From positions 84,877,684-84,941,683 of the forward strand of contig CM067082.1 in assembly GCA_034008185.1 (NCBI GenBank): DNA of 64,000 nucleotides, read 5' to 3'. How positions within the stretch are numbered: position 1 is the first letter of the stretch; each line of letters starts with the position of its first letter. Of the stretch, positions 61,501 to 64,000 are shown in pieces. A model generated the notes under the pieces. The model ran no database searches and was not told where the DNA came from. It saw only the letters and a program-made list of their open reading frames with translations. Source of the DNA: Gorsachius magnificus (Eukaryota > Chordata > Aves > Pelecaniformes > Ardeidae). A program made the translations under genes and the position numbers.

Positions 61501-62159
61501 GTGATTTGAGAACAGATCATTTATTTGGATGTCTGCATAAAGTTTCCTGTGTTTTCTAAATATGGTTCTGTCTTTCTGTACACAAAAAATAAACTTTATG
61601 CAAAAAGGAAAAAAATCCAGAGAATCCTACATCCGCGACATGGACAGTGCAAGTGTCAGTGGTCAGACAGCAATCTGCAGACCTACCAGTCTCGCAAGCA
61701 GTGATAACAGAACTCTTTAGCAGTTGTTATAAATAACCAAAATAATGAAAGCAGCGAGCGGGAGGCATACTAAGCCTCTACTTATAAGGAGGGCTTGAAA
61801 TAAGCCTTACAAAGAATCTGCCCAGCTCACAGGCTTGCCTGCCAAGCCCAGGAATCGTTTAAGGCAGGCCAATGTTTAGGAATTCCAGCTGAAGCATGCT
61901 CCAAGGAGATGGTGTTCATTTTTCTTTTCTTAAAGTACTTGCAGCACGGCGCACGGATGAGAGAGCAAACAACTTCTTCTTTAAGTGCTACCAGGCAAAC
62001 CCAGAAATTAAGCAAGATGGGGTTAAAGAAGCTGCAGAGATGTCAGAGAATTCCGTAGGCCTGCGACACAACACCTTAAAACCCCTGCTAAGTAATCCTA
62101 GAGATAATGATAAAACTAATCTTACCTTTAAAGTTGCCAATGAACAAGCCAGGCAGAAT
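28368..62159 (-). CDS. DUSP22: Dual specificity phosphatase 22 (JKAP/JSP1), exons 2-7; exon 1 off window
   Basis: DUSP22 is a small atypical dual-specificity phosphatase. It modulates JNK signalling and restrains T-cell receptor signalling by dephosphorylating Lck. In mammals it is N-myristoylated through exon 1. Coding segments, in transcript order, are 62159-62126, 54163-54081, 38643-38594, 33161-33087, 31558-31387 and 28554-28368. All phases join (34, 83, 50, 75 and 172 nt, then the last exon). Assuming the usual seven-residue exon 1, the general acid is D57 and the catalytic loop is H87-C88-L-A-G-V-S-R94, matching the human numbering. The last exon has an apparent one-base insertion at 28499-28500, so the frame entering it stops at 28473-28471 after about 172 residues. 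The conserved long tail lies in another frame to 28368. Gene identity is very secure; the C terminus is not. Confidence 0.96.
28555..31386 (-). other. DUSP22 intron 6
   Basis: The intron is about 2.8 kb. It contains an old CR1-like fragment (about 29400-29810) and a GTT repeat near 30599-30611. No additional exon is recognised. Confidence 0.85.
29400..29810 (-). mobile_element. Ancient CR1-type LINE fragment (3' part)
   Basis: Read on the plus strand, the stretch ATTTTATAGACCTTTATCA, then CCAGCTGAAGA, then GTTGCTCTTCTCTG follows the order of old amniote CR1 sequence. Read on the minus strand, it corresponds to the end of the reverse transcriptase, with a QRRAT-like remnant. It is heavily diverged and has stops, so it is dead. 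The call rests on my memory of the consensus. Confidence 0.5.
31387..31558 (-). CDS. DUSP22: DUSP22 exon 6 (catalytic loop)
   Basis: The exon is 172 nt with a TTCATGCAG acceptor and a GTAAAT donor. Its first base completes the catalytic Cys, giving HCLAGVSRS, the full HCxxGxxR phosphatase signature. It continues with VTLVVAYIMTITDFGWEDAL and then a CANPNMGFQRQLQDFE segment, and ends at DVDQ. All catalytic residues are intact. A short tandem duplication lies just upstream of the acceptor at 31575-31610. Confidence 0.97.
31575..31610. repeat. 18-bp tandem duplication next to the DUSP22 exon 6 acceptor
   Basis: GTGCAATAAACTGAAGTA (31575-31592) is followed by GTGCAATAAACTGGAGAA (31593-31610) and a partial GTGC. 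The copies differ at two positions. On the transcript strand each unit provides a TTTATTGCAC core and a decoy CAG, about 17-55 nt upstream of the true acceptor. Confidence 0.9.
32285..32440 (-). mobile_element. MIR-like SINE fragment (antisense on plus strand)
   Basis: AATTATCCCTGTTTTACATA, then GGAGACTGACCAAATGACT and a GAGTCAGTAGCAAACCGAGG segment follow the reverse complement of MIR (TTATCCCCATTTTACAGATGAGGAAACTGAGG...). It is strongly diverged. Boundaries are approximate. Confidence 0.5.
33087..33161 (-). CDS. DUSP22: DUSP22 exon 5
   Basis: The exon is 75 nt with a TGTTTTCAG acceptor and a GTATGT donor. It encodes LARHFRESIKFIHECRLTGE and then GCLVH, ending two bases into the catalytic Cys codon. 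The HF(R/K)ESIKFIHECRL helix is diagnostic for DUSP22 and DUSP15-type enzymes. Confidence 0.96.
34713..34740. repeat. 14-bp tandem duplication
   Basis: GGATCAAGTATGTG is followed directly by GGATCAAGTATGAG, with one difference. Confidence 0.85.
37471..37552 (+). repeat. G/T-rich low-complexity tract
   Basis: The sequence is almost only G and T, with GGGG, GGGGGG and GGG runs separated by short T-rich loops, then a T run. It forms a quadruplex pattern on the plus strand. On the DUSP22 RNA strand it is C/A-rich. Confidence 0.8.
38594..38643 (-). CDS. DUSP22: DUSP22 exon 4 (general-acid loop)
   Basis: The exon is 50 nt with a TTTACACAG acceptor and a GTAAGT donor. It encodes GVKYLCIPAADSPSQN plus two bases. 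The Asp in AAD is the general acid (D57). The short length and the GVKYLCIPAADSPSQN motif are conserved in vertebrate DUSP22. Confidence 0.96.
46681..46731 (+). repeat. A/C-only tract (G-rich on the DUSP22 RNA strand)
   Basis: Fifty-one bases contain only A and C, with C-runs of 4, 3, 3 and 5 separated by A-runs. The transcript strand reads as four G-runs with loops of one to six bases, a possible RNA quadruplex. Confidence 0.85.
53410..53575 (+). mobile_element. MIR-like SINE fragment
   Basis: Segments GATCCCAGCTCTTTCACTG, GACACAGCAAGT and GCAAAATGGGGAATAACACT appear in the order of the MIR consensus (tRNA-derived part, conserved core, AAAATGGGGATAA). It is diverged and ends are approximate. 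Confidence 0.6.
54081..54163 (-). CDS. DUSP22: DUSP22 exon 3
   Basis: The exon is 83 nt with a TATCATAG acceptor and a GTAAGAG donor. It encodes DARDVEQLSKNNITHILSIH followed by DSARPMLE, using one base from exon 2 for the first Asp. This covers the helix and beta strand typical of atypical DUSPs (THILSVHD in mammals). Confidence 0.96.
56128..56139. promoter_or_regulatory. Palindromic kappaB consensus in DUSP22 intron 2
   Basis: GGGGAAATTCCC is a perfect 12-bp palindrome and fits the NF-kappaB consensus on both strands. Such a site can arise by chance in 64 kb, so function is only a suggestion. Confidence 0.35.
56746..56774 (+). repeat. (GT)n-(CT)n microsatellite
   Basis: A GTGTGTGTGTGT run passes into TCTGTCTATCTCTCTC. 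It is a simple dinucleotide repeat. Confidence 0.85.
58990..59140 (+). mobile_element. MIR-like SINE fragment
   Basis: CTCAACTCCCATCTCTGCCA, then GGGCCTCAGTTTATCTCCC and AAATGTGGAGG follow the MIR order (CCCGGCTCTGCCAC ... GTGCCTCAGTTTCC ... AAAATGGGG). It is diverged and ends are approximate. Confidence 0.6.
60790..60836 (+). repeat. Purine-only (A-rich) tract
   Basis: Forty-seven bases contain only A and G, mostly A runs broken by single G. It is a pyrimidine tract on the DUSP22 RNA strand. Confidence 0.9.
62126..62159 (-). CDS. DUSP22: DUSP22 exon 2
   Basis: This 34-nt exon lies between a CTCACAG acceptor and a GTAAG donor. It encodes ILPGLFIGNFK plus one base, which is the first beta strand of the phosphatase fold (ILPGLYIGNFK in mammals, so one Tyr-to-Phe change). 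It begins in phase 0, as expected after the MGNGMNK exon. That exon was not found between 62160 and 64000. Confidence 0.95.
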
Positions 62160-64000
62160 CTGTGAGAAAGAAATATAGTATCAAATATAGATATCTTGTG
62201 GTAAGACAATTTGACAAAGTTTAATTTGCATACAGGATGGAACATACTACTTTAGCAGACTATTGTCAAATGCAATCTAAAAAGCACTGACAACATTTTG
62301 TGCCTCTTTGCAACCTTCTCAAACTACATCGCCCTAGGTATGCCGTGCTTTGAGAGCATTTGTTGACAGCTGGGGATTGATAATCATGTGGACACTCATA
62401 TAATGGAGGCTCTCCAAGGATAGCAAAAGTGGTTTACAAATATGAAGTGGGCCTCGCAACACCTCCCCCTGCCCTCCACGGCAGGATAACAGTTATCCTC
62501 ATTTAACTAATGATGACACTTCATACAGAAAAGGTGATTTGCCTAAAATTGCTAAGCAAGCTGGACAAAACGCTGCAAAACGACATCCTTCAAGTCTTTT
62601 GCAGTGCAAAGCCAGGCAAGTCGGGGCTTGCAGCACCGTAGGGCTCTTTGATAGAGGAAATCACTGCAAACTACGCTTTGCGCGTTCACATAGAAAGAGA
62701 ATTGACGAAAGCCCTCGAGTTGCATGTTTCTCTCCCAGATCTGCCCACTCACCCCAACACACCCAGAAACCTGCACAGGTCTCAGTTACAGGACTTTCTT
62801 TAACTGGGGAGTTTCAAGGTCAGCCTGAGCACCGGCCTGTGCAGTCTGAGGACACGTGTGCACACACACACAGGCGGGTGACACGGCAGCACTACCCCTC
62901 CCACCCCTTCATAACCCTCACAACTTGGGAACAGCAGAGCAATAAGAACATGAAAAAACCCCAGGCACACTGAACACACGTTTTCTGGCCAAGAATTTTG
63001 TCCTCTGCCACCTGAAGTCTCTGACCCATGCCCACACCCTTTGAAGAGACCAGAACTATGGTGGTGAAACCATATGATCCATTTCTCTTCAGTGCATACA
63101 GAGCATACCACCAATACAGATATGTCAGCGCTGACTTCCTAAAGCCTTAGCAACACCCAAGTGTCACCACAACAGCAGCAACAGTCTCTTGGGCGAAGCT
63201 ATTTAAAGGGAAAACTCCACCCATTTTGCTCGGTCCAGCAGCCGCGAAGTTCTGAAAGTCATGAAGGACTTTTCATCGGGGATTATCACCCCAGCCTCCA
63301 CTTCGCTGCAGCTTCCCTGCTGAAAGGTGACCCTGCTTACCAGGCAAAGGTTAGCAGGCCGGCAGAAGGGCCTGCAAAATAGCTTCTGATCTGCCTTAAC
63401 TCCAAGGCTTTCATCCAATAAAAACAGCATGTTCAGCATTATCTACCTAGCCTTGCAGAAAACAGAAAGGCCGCAGCACTTCTCACACTCCCTGCAGCTT
63501 TGGTTTGTGCAAACATTCCTCCCTCTCAGCTTCGCTGGGTGATCTCTCCCCCTGCCATGTCATACCATCTCTAACCACGGGGCTCAGTTCTGCCACCAAT
63601 ATTGAAAGACCACTTCTCTGGGACCCTTGCTGTACCCTGAACTGCTTACAAATTAAGGGCTGCTTGACAACACCAGCTAGACAAGAAAATGGTTCTTTAG
63701 TCTGGTACAAACAGGCACCTGTAAGTTTTGCCCAGATAAACCCAGACAGCTTTCTCCCCTTTCCTTGCCTCTTAATTTGTACAAATTCGACATTCCTACA
63801 AAGGCAGCAAAAATCAGCAGGGCAGTTTCCAATGCCAGGGTATCGAGTAGGGAAAATGACCCTTACAGCATTCTGCTGTCCCTTTCCACGTGCACAAGAC
63901 TCAGGGTTTTATGGACTGATTCATTGTTTTAAGCACACTTGACTCTGCAAGAAGTGCAGCTCAAAGGCCACCATCCCAGACTAGGAATTGGAAGCCGGTA
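62160..64000 (-). other. DUSP22 intron 1 (partial)
   Basis: This is the sequence upstream of exon 2. I searched for the MGNGMNK exon and for a CpG-rich promoter and found neither, so exon 1 lies to the right of the window. A MIR-like fragment lies at about 62420-62585 and a short CA repeat near 62859-62872. Confidence 0.8.
62420..62585 (-). mobile_element. MIR-like SINE fragment (antisense on plus strand)
   Basis: AACAGTTATCCTCATTTAAC, then AAAAGGTGATTTGCCTAAAA and TTGCTAAGCAAGCTGG follow the reverse complement of MIR (ATTATCCCCATTTTACAG ... GTGACTTGCCCAAGGTCACACAGC). It is strongly diverged. Confidence 0.5.

Larger units (their letters stand above)
54164..62125 (-). other. DUSP22 intron 2
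   Basis: The intron is about 8.0 kb. It contains a palindromic kappaB-like site (56128-56139), a GT/CT microsatellite (56746-56774), a MIR-like SINE (58990-59140), a long purine tract (60790-60836) and a 12-bp inverted repeat (61534-61602). Open frames in 59239-59631 and 60679-61191 have no recognised domain. Confidence 0.8.

Noticed and set aside
62160..64000. Search for DUSP22 exon 1 (MGNGMNK)
   Set aside because: No ATG context encoding this motif before a GT donor and no CpG-rich promoter were found. Exon 1 is placed outside the window.
1..64000. CRISPR arrays, tRNA or rRNA genes, prokaryotic or viral gene clusters
   Set aside because: No regularly spaced repeats, no cloverleaf with intact A and B boxes, and no dense gene layout were seen. 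All recognisable coding is spliced vertebrate sequence.

Overview
This window is vertebrate nuclear DNA, most likely from a bird. A less likely alternative is another sauropsid. It carries parts of two neighbouring immune-related genes, both on the minus strand. The left end holds the 5' half of IRF4: non-coding exon 1 and coding exons 2-5, at about 221-4365. The right two thirds hold DUSP22 (JKAP/JSP1): coding exons 2-7, at 28368-62159, plus a long 3' untranslated region. The same two genes lie next to each other in the same order and relative orientation at human 6p25.3. The gene calls rest on spliced exons with matching phases, consensus splice sites and family motifs. For IRF4 these are the five DNA-binding tryptophans. 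For DUSP22 they are the general-acid Asp and the HCxxGxxR loop. The bird assignment rests on my recollection of avian IRF4, compact IRF4 introns, an old CR1 fragment and low repeat density. No alignment could be run.

Layout. 1-4365: IRF4 exons 5 to 1, read right to left; later exons lie off the left edge. About 3780-5170: a GC-rich, CpG-island-like promoter with a TATA-like box and a perfect consensus kappaB site upstream of it. About 5171-24744: roughly 20 kb of intergenic DNA with no supportable gene, but with a 19-bp palindrome, a 22-bp tandem repeat, a perfect hairpin and G-rich DNA. About 24745-28367: probable DUSP22 3'UTR with at least two candidate poly(A) signals. 28368-62159: DUSP22 exons 7 to 2, with introns of 1.5-15.4 kb holding old MIR-like SINEs, a CR1-like fragment and simple repeats. 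62160-64000: DUSP22 intron 1. Exon 1, with the myristoylated start, is off the right edge.

The most notable point is in the last DUSP22 exon. The reading frame entering from exon 6 is lost by an apparent one-base insertion at 28499-28500 and stops early. The downstream frame still resembles the known long DUSP22 tail through to its final residues. This is either a sequence error or a recent truncating change. IRF4 is a lymphoid transcription factor induced by Rel/NF-kappaB, and DUSP22 is a phosphatase that restrains T-cell receptor signalling. The shared neighbourhood is therefore of regulatory interest. I saw no prokaryotic-type system, CRISPR array, tRNA or rRNA gene, or novel multi-gene system.
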